A stretch of DNA of 5,451 nucleotides from Clostridia bacterium (GTDB taxonomy: Bacteria; Bacillota; Clostridia; Oscillospirales; CAG-272): assembly GCA_900770145.1 (NCBI GenBank), contig CAAGJL010000258.1, positions 1 through 5,451 of the forward strand, read 5' to 3'. The notes beneath the pieces were generated by a model that saw only the letters and a list, made by a program, of their open reading frames with translations, was not told where the DNA came from and searched no databases. Of the stretch, positions 1 to 5,451 are shown in pieces (positions within the stretch are counted from its first letter, which is position 1; each line of letters starts with the position of its first letter). The translations under genes were made by a program, and so were the position numbers.

Positions 1-1481
1 TTCGTTTCGGCAAGGTAGTTTTTCGCTTCTTTCATCAGCAGATCTTTGAGATAGCACATCTGAATCTGCCGCATCGCGCGGTCGCCCTCGTCATTGTTCT
101 CCCACCAAAGGTGCGTGGAGGCTGCCATAAAGATTTTGCCGGTTGCCTTGTGGCGGAAAACCGCCCAGGTCACGCCCTTGGATTTATCCGCCCGGCTGGT
201 GGAAGTGCCCCCGTTTTGCGGGGTGTTGCCGTTGAGCAGGGTCTCGGCGGTCTGCCCTTTGCGCAGCGACGTGTAAGCGTCATTGTCGTAAGGAATCGCG
301 TTGTAGCCGAAAAACCCGGCTTTCAGGAGGTCCAGCGTGTCGGCGCGGTAAAACAGCGGGGTGAAGTTCTGACTGCCGTTGCGCTGGTAATACGGGCTTG
401 ACAGCACGTTGACCTCGGTATACAGCGGCGCCAGTTTGCCCACGATATTGCCGGAGGAACGCATCTGAGGGGAGCACTCCTGCAACCCCAGCACGTCAGG
501 CAGATACTCGGCAAAAACCTCGCACATCATATCCGCCACCGGGGATACCGGAAACTCGGTGGGGTTGCAGCTGCCGTGGATATTGTGGAACGCCAGCCGC
601 ACGTCGCCCTCGTGGTTCAGCACGTCCTTGGCGTCCCCCGTGCCGGAGAACGCGGTGTCGTCATTCATTTCCTTTTGCTGGTTTTTGGCAGTAAACACGG
701 TGCTTTGCAAAAGGCTTTGCACCGCCTCGTAACCGTAAAAGTCCTCCGCCACGATCTCCATCGTGCTGCCGCTGACTGCCACGGCATAGGAGTGCGCCTC
801 GCTCGCCTTTGCTTTTTCGCAAAGCGACGCGCCGATCTTGATCCAGCCCGCGGCGCCCTCGTTGACCACGCCCTTTTTCAGGGGCAGAGAGTAGCCGACG
901 GAATTCAGCAGATGCTGTTGCAGCAACACCGCCGTGCGGTATTCGGAAACGGTAGGGGCTTTGGGTACCACGATTTCCATTGAGGAGAGCGAAATGCCTC
1001 CCACGGAAAATCCGTCCACTTTATAAGTATCCTCAAACAGGTAGTCCTGCTTGGCGGAAAGCTTCAGCACGCCGTCTTTCGCGCCGGTCAGGATGTTATC
1101 GAGAAAATACTGCATGGCTTTTTTCAGCGCCGTGGTGGACGTGGCGCCGATGATGTAGTCCTCACCGCTGATTTTCAGCACGTAGTCGTTCTTTCTCAGA
1201 TTCCCGGTCACGGCGCGCACGCTCTCTGCGTCCACATTGCCGAGCACAATGCGCGGCGCGCTGCCGCTGTAACCTTTGGCGGTGGTCAGTTTTGCGCCGG
1301 TCGCCTTTTCGATTTTTGCCGCAAACTCGCCCGCCTCTTTGAAATTCAGCAAATCGGCGTCATAAATCAGCACGCCGCTGCCCCCCTCAAACAGGGTCAG
1401 GCTTCCGGTTTTGGCTTTGCACGCCGCAAACAGCGGCAAAACCATCAACAGCGCCAGGCACAGCGCAAGACACTTTCGCAT
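1..1481 (-). CDS. Secreted lipoprotein with two GH20b-like domains and a C-terminal EEP (DNase I-like) hydrolase domain; 3' end outside window
   Basis: The frame is open for 493 codons from the ATG at 1481 to the left edge, with no stop. Residues 1-20 are a lipoprotein signal peptide (basic Arg2-Lys3, hydrophobic core) ending in lipobox LFAA-Cys21, so it should be lipid-anchored on the outer face of the membrane. Residues about 36-131 and 167-263 each have the pattern of the small alpha/beta domain before glycosidase catalytic domains (GH20b or alpha-glucuronidase N-terminal type): helix, I-x-LG or IKIG strand, Y-x-V-x-x-SG strand, helix. From about 290 comes an EEP domain: AFHNIHG (Asn300), DVLGLQEC (metal-binding Glu335), LFYRADTLDLL (376-386) and a GK-x-FMAASTHL strand (His457). 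The GD-x-N and SDH motifs would lie past the window edge. AGAGG sits 7 nt before the start. The EEP call is strong; substrate (nucleic acid, phospholipid, sugar phosphate) is unknown, and the accessory-domain assignment is by eye. Confidence 0.85.
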   Translation of the reverse strand, partial: MRKCLALCLALLMVLPLFAACKAKTGSLTLFEGGSGVLIYDADLLNFKEAGEFAAKIEKATGAKLTTAKGYSGSAPRIVLGNVDAESVRAVTGNLRKNDYVLKISGEDYIIGATSTTALKKAMQYFLDNILTGAKDGVLKLSAKQDYLFEDTYKVDGFSVGGISLSSMEIVVPKAPTVSEYRTAVLLQQHLLNSVGYSLPLKKGVVNEGAAGWIKIGASLCEKAKASEAHSYAVAVSGSTMEIVAEDFYGYEAVQSLLQSTVFTAKNQQKEMNDDTAFSGTGDAKDVLNHEGDVRLAFHNIHGSCNPTEFPVSPVADMMCEVFAEYLPDVLGLQECSPQMRSSGNIVGKLAPLYTEVNVLSSPYYQRNGSQNFTPLFYRADTLDLLKAGFFGYNAIPYDNDAYTSLRKGQTAETLLNGNTPQNGGTSTSRADKSKGVTWAVFRHKATGKIFMAASTHLWWENNDEGDRAMRQIQMCYLKDLLMKEAKNYLAET

Positions 1482-1488
1482 ATCGCAA

Positions 1489-1493
1489 CCTCT
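1489..1493 (-). promoter_or_regulatory. Ribosome binding site of the EEP lipoprotein gene
   Basis: AGAGG on the minus strand lies 7 nt before the ATG at 1481. The signal peptide begins exactly at this ATG, which supports the start choice. Confidence 0.8.
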
Positions 1494-1519
1494 TTTTTAT
1501 TCAGGATAAACACATCTAT

Positions 1520-1547
1520 ATTATATCAAAAATTCACTTTTTGTAAA
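1520..1547 (-). promoter_or_regulatory. Sigma-A promoter of the EEP lipoprotein gene
   Basis: Reading the minus strand, TTTACA (1547-1542, five of six matches to TTGACA) is followed after 16 nt by a perfect TATAAT (1525-1520). Transcription would start near 1513, giving a leader of about 30 nt that carries the AGAGG site. The stretch is AT-rich, in contrast to the surrounding genes. One GTGAA half-site lies inside the 16-nt spacer, and an inverted repeat begins 8 nt upstream of the -35 box. Confidence 0.8.
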
Positions 1548-1554
1548 GGGCTTT

Positions 1555-1578
1555 TGTGAAATTTGGTCACATTTCACA
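1555..1578. promoter_or_regulatory. 8-bp perfect inverted repeat, candidate operator between divergent promoters
   Basis: TGTGAAAT at 1555-1562 and ATTTCACA at 1571-1578 are exact reverse complements with an 8-nt spacer. A further related half-site, AAATTCAC, lies at 1530-1537, and the spacer itself contains GGTCAC. The repeat ends 8 nt from the -35 box of the minus-strand promoter and about 40 nt upstream of the -35 box of the ymdB promoter. The spacing TGTGA-N7-TCACA (1555-1571) recalls a CRP site but is one base too long. As DNA it looks like a transcription-factor site; the regulator is unknown. The RNA hairpin alternative is weak because no U-tract follows. Confidence 0.4.
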
Positions 1579-1587
1579 GTTGCCGTT

Positions 1588-1612
1588 CCCGGCTTCTGTT
1601 CATTTTGCCGGG
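1588..1612. repeat. Small GC-rich inverted repeat upstream of the ymdB promoter
   Basis: CCCGGC (1588-1593) and GCCGGG (1607-1612) can pair around a 13-nt loop, ending 4 nt before the -35 box of the ymdB promoter. There is no T-run on either side, so it is not a convincing terminator. It could be a binding site or chance. Confidence 0.2.
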
Positions 1613-1616
1613 CGGC

Positions 1617-1645
1617 TTGCAAAACCGCAGAAAATATGCTATACT
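1617..1645 (+). promoter_or_regulatory. Sigma-A promoter with extended -10, driving ymdB and the flavin reductase gene
   Basis: TTGCAA (1617-1622) is followed after exactly 17 nt by TATACT (1640-1645). The TG at 1637-1638, one base before the hexamer, makes it an extended -10 element. The -35 box matches the consensus at four of six positions. Initiation would be near 1652, leaving a leader of about 40 nt. Because this promoter lies within the upstream in-frame extension of ymdB (back to 1563), it supports translation starting at 1692. Confidence 0.75.
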
Positions 1646-1678
1646 ATGTGTGGATTTTTGCCCGATTTCGGAGCTTAG

Positions 1679-1685
1679 AAAGGGA
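1679..1685 (+). promoter_or_regulatory. Ribosome binding site that fixes the ymdB start
   Basis: AAAGGGA ends 6 nt before the ATG at 1692 (7 nt from its last G). An earlier in-frame ATG at 1563 has no such site and lies upstream of the promoter, and the family's N-terminal motif begins directly at 1692. Confidence 0.75.
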
Positions 1686-1691
1686 CTTTAT

Positions 1692-2465
1692 ATGAAACTG
1701 CTTGCATTGGGGGACGTGGTAGGGCTTGCCGCGCTCCCGTTTCTCCGGCGGGAGTTGCCCCGCCTCCGCGCGGCGCTGGGCGCGGATTTCGTGATTGCCA
1801 ACGCGGAAAACGTGTGCGATATTCACGGGCTTTCGCCCGACGCGGCGGAGGAACTGTTTGCCGCAGGGGTGGATTTTCTCACGTCCGGCAATCATATTTT
1901 TGACCGACGGGACGTTTACACGTTTCTGGACGACAGCAAAAGCGTCATCCGCCCCCTGAACTTTCCCGGCGAGTGCCCGGGTTGCGGCGCGCGGGTGGTG
2001 ACCTCGGCGGACGGCTGGCGGGTGCTGGTGATGAATGTATCGGGTTGTGTGTTTATGGACGCGCTGAACGATCCGTTTGCCGCGGTGGAGCGGGCGCTGG
2101 CGGAGGAACGCGGGCGCTATGACGCGGCGGTGCTGGACGTGCACGCCGAGGCAACCTCCGAAAAACTGGCGCTGGCGCGGTATTTTGACGGGCGCCTTGC
2201 CGCCGTGTTTGGCACGCACACGCACGTGCAGACGGCGGACGAGCAGGTGCTGCCCGGCGGCACGGGGTACATCACCGACCTCGGAATGTGCGGACCTGCG
2301 GACGGAATTCTGGGCGTGCGCACCGAGGACGTGCTGAACCGCTTCCGCACCCATATGCCGACCCGCTTCCGCGTGGCGACCGGCGCGCCCCGCGCGACGG
2401 GGGCGCTGTTTGAGATTGACGCGGTGAACAACCGGGCGCTTTCGGTCACCCGGATTGCGTTTTAA
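1692..2465 (+). CDS. ymdB: YmdB family metallophosphoesterase (2',3'-cyclic nucleotide phosphodiesterase type)
   Basis: The 257-residue product belongs to the TIGR00282/YmdB family of cytoplasmic calcineurin-like phosphodiesterases. Bacillus subtilis YmdB, of about 264 residues, hydrolyses cyclic nucleotides in vitro and affects biofilm and motility decisions. All metal-site motifs are present in order: GDVVG with Asp8, NAEN with Asn37 and Glu39, GNH with Asn67-His68, DVHAEATSEK with His151, and GTHTHVQTADE with His176 and His178. The C-terminal ITDLGMCGP and MPTRF segments also fit the family. One difference is that the loop after Glu39 reads NVCDIHGL, where I expect a glycine-rich NAAGG-like stretch. 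The gene is first in a two-gene unit, 12 nt before the flavin reductase gene. In many Firmicutes ymdB follows rny (RNase Y); here it has its own promoter and no rny upstream. The fold and family are secure, but the in vivo substrate is not. Confidence 0.95.
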   Translation: MKLLALGDVVGLAALPFLRRELPRLRAALGADFVIANAENVCDIHGLSPDAAEELFAAGVDFLTSGNHIFDRRDVYTFLDDSKSVIRPLNFPGECPGCGARVVTSADGWRVLVMNVSGCVFMDALNDPFAAVERALAEERGRYDAAVLDVHAEATSEKLALARYFDGRLAAVFGTHTHVQTADEQVLPGGTGYITDLGMCGPADGILGVRTEDVLNRFRTHMPTRFRVATGAPRATGALFEIDAVNNRALSVTRIAF

Positions 2466-2477
2466 GGGGGGGACGGT

Positions 2478-3056
2478 ATGCAAAAAGTCAAATTTCGGGG
2501 CGGGACGTTGCTGGGTCCCCTGCCCCCGGTGATGGTCAGTTGCGGGGACGCGGAAAACTCCAACATTCTGACCGTGGCGTGGACGGGGATTCTCAACACC
2601 ATCCCGCCGAAAACCTATATTTCGGTGCGCCCCTCGCGGTTTTCTTACGGAATTTTGAAAGAAAAAGGCGAGTTTGTGCTCAATCTCACCCCCGCGACTC
2701 TGGTACGCGCGGCGGATTTTTGCGGCACGTATACCGGGGCAAAGGTGGATAAATTTGCGAAATGCCGCCTCACGCGGCAGTTTGTGGAGGAAGTGGCGGC
2801 GCCGCTGATTGAGGAATGCCCGGTGTCGCTTTGCTGCCGCGTGACCGACACCGCGCCGCTGGGGTCGCACGAGATGTTTGTGGCGGACATCGTGGCGGTG
2901 TATGCCGACGAAGAATTGCTGGACGGCAAAGGAAAACTGCACCTGGAAAAGGCAAACCTTTGCGCCTACGCCCACGGAGAGTATTTTGCTCTTGGCAAAA
3001 AGATCGGCACCTTTGGCTTTTCCGCCGCCAAAAAGCCGAAACGGGGGCAGAAATAA
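2478..3056 (+). CDS. Flavin reductase-like FMN-binding protein (RutF/DIM6, flavoredoxin type)
   Basis: The 192-residue product matches the flavin reductase-like split-barrel family, cytoplasmic FMN proteins that act as NAD(P)H:flavin reductases or electron carriers. The family pattern is visible: PPVMVSCGD (16-24), N-x-LTVAWTGILNTIPP (29-44), the strand YISVRPSRFSYGIL (47-60), GEFVLNL (64-70), DFCGTYTGAKVDKF (80-93), GSHEMFVADIVAVYADE (129-145) and the C-terminal GEYFALGKKIGTFGF (167-181), ending in a basic tail. Length is normal. Seven cysteines (22, 82, 96, 114, 119, 120, 162) are present but form no CxxC metal motif. A run of seven G (2466-2472) 5 nt before the ATG serves as the ribosome binding site, immediately after the ymdB stop, so the two genes are probably co-transcribed. 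Family assignment is strong; the physiological partner is unknown. Confidence 0.9.
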   Translation: MQKVKFRGGTLLGPLPPVMVSCGDAENSNILTVAWTGILNTIPPKTYISVRPSRFSYGILKEKGEFVLNLTPATLVRAADFCGTYTGAKVDKFAKCRLTRQFVEEVAAPLIEECPVSLCCRVTDTAPLGSHEMFVADIVAVYADEELLDGKGKLHLEKANLCAYAHGEYFALGKKIGTFGFSAAKKPKRGQK

Positions 3057-3079
3057 GCGGCGCCCCCTGCGCGTCCCCC
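3057..3079. other. Short gap between convergent operons
   Basis: Only 23 bp separate the flavin reductase stop from the GDPD stop on the opposite strand. The gap is C-rich. GGGGGC (3043-3048) and GCCCCC (3062-3067) could pair across the plus-strand stop codon, but no T-run follows on either strand, so I do not call an intrinsic terminator. Confidence 0.5.
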
Positions 3080-3901
3080 TCACGGCTCGAAGTGCTCGAA
3101 GATCGGGTACTCGCCGTTTCGGAGATGGGTTTTGAATTTTTCTTTGTCTTTTACCGTATACACGCACTGGAACGCGCCGCGGGCGCGGTTCAGTTTTCTC
3201 GCTACACTACCGGGGTAATGCCCGTCATATGCGATAAACGCGGGGCGGCAGAGGAAGTTCAGCCACTGTGCCGACAGCGCGAAATTGGCAATTTTAGAGC
3301 CGGATTTCTTCTCTTTAATCAGGTCCGTCACCAGCAGCCCCCGCACCGCGTTTTTGCGGTGTTTGCGGAACCAGCGAAGCAACACGGGATTAAAGGATTC
3401 CACACACCATTCCCCCTCGTATGTATCCAACAGCGCCGCCACTTTGGGGCACAGCGCCGTGTCGAAATTCTCGCCTTTCAGCTCAATCAGCAACGGCACG
3501 CGCCCCGCCACCGCCGAAAGCACCTCGGCAAAGGTGGGGATGGTGTATTCCGTCTCCGAAAGGCGGGTATTTCTCAACACGTCTGCGGGGGTATTTGCCA
3601 AAAGCACATCCTTGCCGCACATTCTTTTCAGGTTGTAATCGTGAAAAACGAACACTTCCCCGTCCGCGGAAAGCTGCACGTCCAATTCAATGGCAATCCC
3701 CCTCTCCGCCGCCCGCCGGAACGCGGGCAGCGAGTTTTCCGGGATTTCCCCGCCATACAGCCCCCGGTGGGCATACGGGCGGCAAAACGGCGCCGCTTTT
3801 TCTTTTTTCACCGGCTTTGCGGCAGTGAGAAAAAACCAGATCAGAAACAACACCGCCGCGGCGCCCGCGCACGAAATCAGAACGATCACGGGGGTCGGCA
3901 T
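3080..3901 (-). CDS. Membrane-anchored glycerophosphodiester phosphodiesterase (GDPD family)
   Basis: This 273-residue protein should hydrolyse glycerophosphodiesters to glycerol 3-phosphate and an alcohol. Residues about 4-27 form one strongly hydrophobic membrane segment, followed by the lysine cluster KPVKKEK. The TIM-barrel GDPD domain starts at residue 43: AHRG (His45, Arg46), PENSLPAF (Glu55, Asn56), ELDVQLSADGEVFVFHD (Glu72, Asp74, His87, Asp88), LIELKGE (Glu140, Lys142), ESFNP (168-172) and VYTVKD (247-252). These include the two catalytic histidines and the metal-binding acids. The end reads NGEYPIFEHFEP, where many relatives have GVD-x-IITDRP. The lysines after the anchor suggest a cytoplasmic catalytic domain by the positive-inside rule, though many GDPDs are extracytoplasmic. 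The start overlaps the transporter stop by one base (TGATG), with GGAGG 9 nt upstream, so translation is probably coupled. Confidence 0.93.
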   Translation of the reverse strand: MPTPVIVLISCAGAAAVLFLIWFFLTAAKPVKKEKAAPFCRPYAHRGLYGGEIPENSLPAFRRAAERGIAIELDVQLSADGEVFVFHDYNLKRMCGKDVLLANTPADVLRNTRLSETEYTIPTFAEVLSAVAGRVPLLIELKGENFDTALCPKVAALLDTYEGEWCVESFNPVLLRWFRKHRKNAVRGLLVTDLIKEKKSGSKIANFALSAQWLNFLCRPAFIAYDGHYPGSVARKLNRARGAFQCVYTVKDKEKFKTHLRNGEYPIFEHFEP

Positions 3902-5451
3902 CAGTCACCGCCTCCGATTCCGTCCAGCACGGTGGCTTTTGCCTCAGGTTTCGCGTCTCCGTGGCGCACAAACAACATCGTAAGAAATGCCGCCGCCACA
4001 AAGAACGTGGCGTACGGGAACAGCGTGGTAAAGCGGATGTCGAGAAACACGCCCGAAAGAATCGGCGTGATGACCTGCGCCGCCATACTCGCGGTATAAT
4101 AATACCCCGTGTATTTGCCGACGTTGCCCCCGCGGGAAAGTTCCACCACCATGGGATAAGAATTGACGTTGATGGTCGCCCAGCCGATACCCGCCGTGGC
4201 AAACAGCAGGTTCATCAGCATCACGGGGCTGCCCGCCCGCAGGAACGACGCGGTAAAGAACGACCCGGCAAGAATCACCACCCCCGCCAGAATCATCTTC
4301 TTGCGCCCGAACTTGGAGGAAAGAATGCCGATCGGGATATAGGAAACAATCGCCGCGGCGTTGGCAATAATCAGCGTGGCGTTGTAGTCCATATTCAGCA
4401 CCGACCCGGCGTAAACCGAGTACTTGCTGGTCACGGCGTTATACCCCGTGTACCACAGCACCACCGAGGCGAGAATCAGCAGCAGCGAGCGCCGCTCCGC
4501 CGGGGTCAGGCGCCGGTCTCCGCTCCCGTCCTCCTCTTTTTCTTCCAGCCCCAGCCGCACGCTTTCCGCCTGCATTTCCGCCGCCCAGCGCGGCTCCCTG
4601 ACCAGCCACAGGAACAGCGCCAGCGAGAACAGCATAATCCCGGCGATAATGCCGAAGAATAACGTATAACTCATCAGCGCGTTGGTCGCCTTGCCGGTGC
4701 CCAGCACCATGCCAAGCCCCAGCACGATCACACCGCCTGCCGCCCCCATCAGGTTGATGACGGCGTTTGCCTTGGAGCGAAGCGGTTTGATCGTCACGTC
4801 CGGCATCAGTGCCACCGCGGGGGAGCGGAACGTGCCCATTGCCACCAACAGCAACAGGAGAATACAGATAAACGCCACTAAGGGCGCGGGGTGCGCCAGC
4901 GTCACCGACGAGGCGTACGCCTGCCGCGCGGGCACCACGTATGCGGCGTAATTTTCCGCGTCGTCCGGCGTGATGGCTTTGAACTCCTCCTCACCGATCA
5001 GCGACTGCAAAGGCTGCTTGCGGTCGCCCCGGAAGGGGTTGATACTCTGCATGATTTCACCGAAACTCTTGTGGTCGGTGCTTTTTGCTTCCAGCCGGAT
5101 GTTGGGGTTTGCTTCCCAGAGCGCGTCCAGCGTCTCCGTGTAAGCGGCGCCTTCGGTCGCCTCTACGGCGCTGAGGTTTTTCAGCTGCGCGTTGTCGGGC
5201 ATGCTGAGCAAAACCAGCGCCACCGCCGCAATCACGGTGCCGAAAAAGATGAACGGCGTGCGCCGCCCGTGGCGGCTGCGGCATTTGTCGGAAAGCGCGC
5301 CGAAAAGGGGCAGAAGAAACAGCGCCAGCACGTTGTCCAGCGCCATAATCGCCCCCGACCAGGTTTGCGGAAGCCCGAACTTGTCGGTTAATATTTTCGG
5401 AATAATGTTATCGTAAGCCTGCCAGAACGCACAAATGAGAAAAAAGGCAAA
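3901..5451 (-). CDS. MFS transporter with a large loop insert between TM3 and TM4; 5' end outside window
   Basis: The frame stays open from the right edge to the stop at 3903, giving 516 visible residues. The internal Met at 5346 is not the start, because the 35 preceding codons encode TM1-like sequence (FAFFLICAFWQAYDN) continuous with TM2. I count twelve membrane segments. The loop between TM2 and TM3 carries the MFS signature GALSDKCRSRHGRRTPFI (visible residues 51-68), repeated in weaker form in the second half as GILSSKFGRKK (375-385). MGTFRSPAVALMPD (205-218) and NVNSYPMVVELSRGGNVGKYTGYYYTASM (428-456) recall the sugar-type (SLC45/GPH-like) MFS proteins of Clostridia. Residues about 85-188 are a hydrophilic insert between TM3 and TM4, expected to face outward. 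The central cytoplasmic loop is acidic (EEKEEDG). A solute-proton or solute-cation symporter is likely; the substrate is unknown, though the coupled GDPD gene hints at a phosphodiester or glycerol-linked compound. Confidence 0.88.
   Translation of the reverse strand, partial: FAFFLICAFWQAYDNIIPKILTDKFGLPQTWSGAIMALDNVLALFLLPLFGALSDKCRSRHGRRTPFIFFGTVIAAVALVLLSMPDNAQLKNLSAVEATEGAAYTETLDALWEANPNIRLEAKSTDHKSFGEIMQSINPFRGDRKQPLQSLIGEEEFKAITPDDAENYAAYVVPARQAYASSVTLAHPAPLVAFICILLLLLVAMGTFRSPAVALMPDVTIKPLRSKANAVINLMGAAGGVIVLGLGMVLGTGKATNALMSYTLFFGIIAGIMLFSLALFLWLVREPRWAAEMQAESVRLGLEEKEEDGSGDRRLTPAERRSLLLILASVVLWYTGYNAVTSKYSVYAGSVLNMDYNATLIIANAAAIVSYIPIGILSSKFGRKKMILAGVVILAGSFFTASFLRAGSPVMLMNLLFATAGIGWATINVNSYPMVVELSRGGNVGKYTGYYYTASMAAQVITPILSGVFLDIRFTTLFPYATFFVAAAFLTMLFVRHGDAKPEAKATVLDGIGGGD
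3911..3915 (-). promoter_or_regulatory. Ribosome binding site for GDPD inside the end of the transporter gene
   Basis: GGAGG on the minus strand lies within the last codons of the MFS gene, 9 nt before the GDPD ATG. Together with the TGATG stop/start overlap at 3899-3903, this points to coupled translation from one message. Confidence 0.8.

Noticed and set aside
699..724. Inverted and direct repeats of TTTGCA/GGTGC type
   Set aside because: Short and inside well-supported coding sequence; consistent with chance codon repetition (residues around QSLLQST).
576..983. Plus-strand open frame of 135 codons near the left end
   Set aside because: It is antisense to the EEP lipoprotein, whose frame is open over the whole stretch and carries clear motifs.
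1555..1571. CRP-like site TGTGA-N7-TCACA
   Set aside because: CRP sites have a 6-nt spacer and this one has 7; classical CRP control is not expected in this lineage. It was kept only as part of a generic operator candidate.
1563..1691. N-terminal extension of ymdB from an earlier ATG at 1563
   Set aside because: The extension covers the sigma-A promoter, has no ribosome binding site and precedes the conserved YmdB N-terminus, which starts at 1692.
3043..3067. Possible bidirectional terminator hairpin GGGGGC/GCCCCC between the convergent genes
   Set aside because: The stem is only 6 bp, includes the end of the coding sequence, and has no T-run on either strand.
1644..3167. Minus-strand open frame of 507 codons spanning ymdB and the flavin reductase gene
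   Set aside because: It is antisense to two clear family-matching genes, rich in Arg/His/Pro as expected for a shadow frame in GC-rich coding DNA, and shows no recognisable motif.
3867..3880. Lipobox-like LISC at the GDPD N-terminus (residues 8-11)
   Set aside because: There is no basic residue before it, and the strongly hydrophobic stretch continues for about 16 residues after the Cys, so a membrane anchor is far more likely than a lipoprotein signal.
2816..4099. Plus-strand open frame of 427 codons antisense to the GDPD gene
   Set aside because: The composition is that of a shadow frame, and the opposite strand carries intact GDPD and MFS motifs.
3961..4662. Plus-strand open frame of 233 codons opposite the MFS gene
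   Set aside because: His/Arg/Gln-rich antisense product with no domain pattern; the transporter on the other strand is unambiguous.
5344..5346. ATG at 5346 as the start of the MFS transporter
   Set aside because: It would begin within TM2, and the upstream frame is open to the window edge and encodes TM1-like sequence.

Overview
The window looks like chromosomal DNA from a low-profile member of the Firmicutes, most likely a GC-rich Clostridia of the Oscillospiraceae/Ruminococcaceae type. I infer this from four things: GC-rich genes with short AT-rich intergenic DNA, strong GGAGG-type ribosome binding sites, clear sigma-A promoters (including a perfect TATAAT), and a YmdB-family phosphodiesterase. 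I see no RNA gene, CRISPR array, transposase, phage gene or integration scar.

Layout. (1) Positions 1-1481, minus strand: the 5' 493 codons of a secreted lipoprotein. It has two consecutive alpha/beta domains resembling the accessory GH20b-type domain of glycosidases, followed by an endonuclease/exonuclease/phosphatase (EEP, DNase I-like) domain that runs off the left edge. (2) Positions 1482-1691: a divergent control region with a sigma-A promoter on each strand and a set of related TTCAC/GTGAA half-sites close to the minus-strand promoter. (3) Positions 1692-3056, plus strand: a two-gene operon of ymdB (a metal-dependent phosphodiesterase with all its metal ligands intact) and a flavin reductase-like FMN protein, 12 nt apart. 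(4) Positions 3080-5451, minus strand: a two-gene unit, an MFS transporter (5' end beyond the right edge) followed by a membrane-anchored glycerophosphodiester phosphodiesterase (GDPD). Their stop and start codons overlap as TGATG. The two operons converge with only 23 bp between them.

Three of the five genes encode predicted phosphoester hydrolases of three unrelated folds: EEP, calcineurin-like and TIM-barrel GDPD. The tightest functional link is transporter plus GDPD. The GDPD anchor has a lysine cluster just after its membrane segment, which by the positive-inside rule suggests a cytoplasmic catalytic domain, so import followed by hydrolysis is a reasonable but unproven model. The transporter carries an unusual insert of about 100 residues in what should be its first outward-facing loop after TM3. 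I see no clear evidence of a wholly new defence or mobile system; the most unusual items are the lipoprotein's domain order, the transporter insert and the operator-like region.
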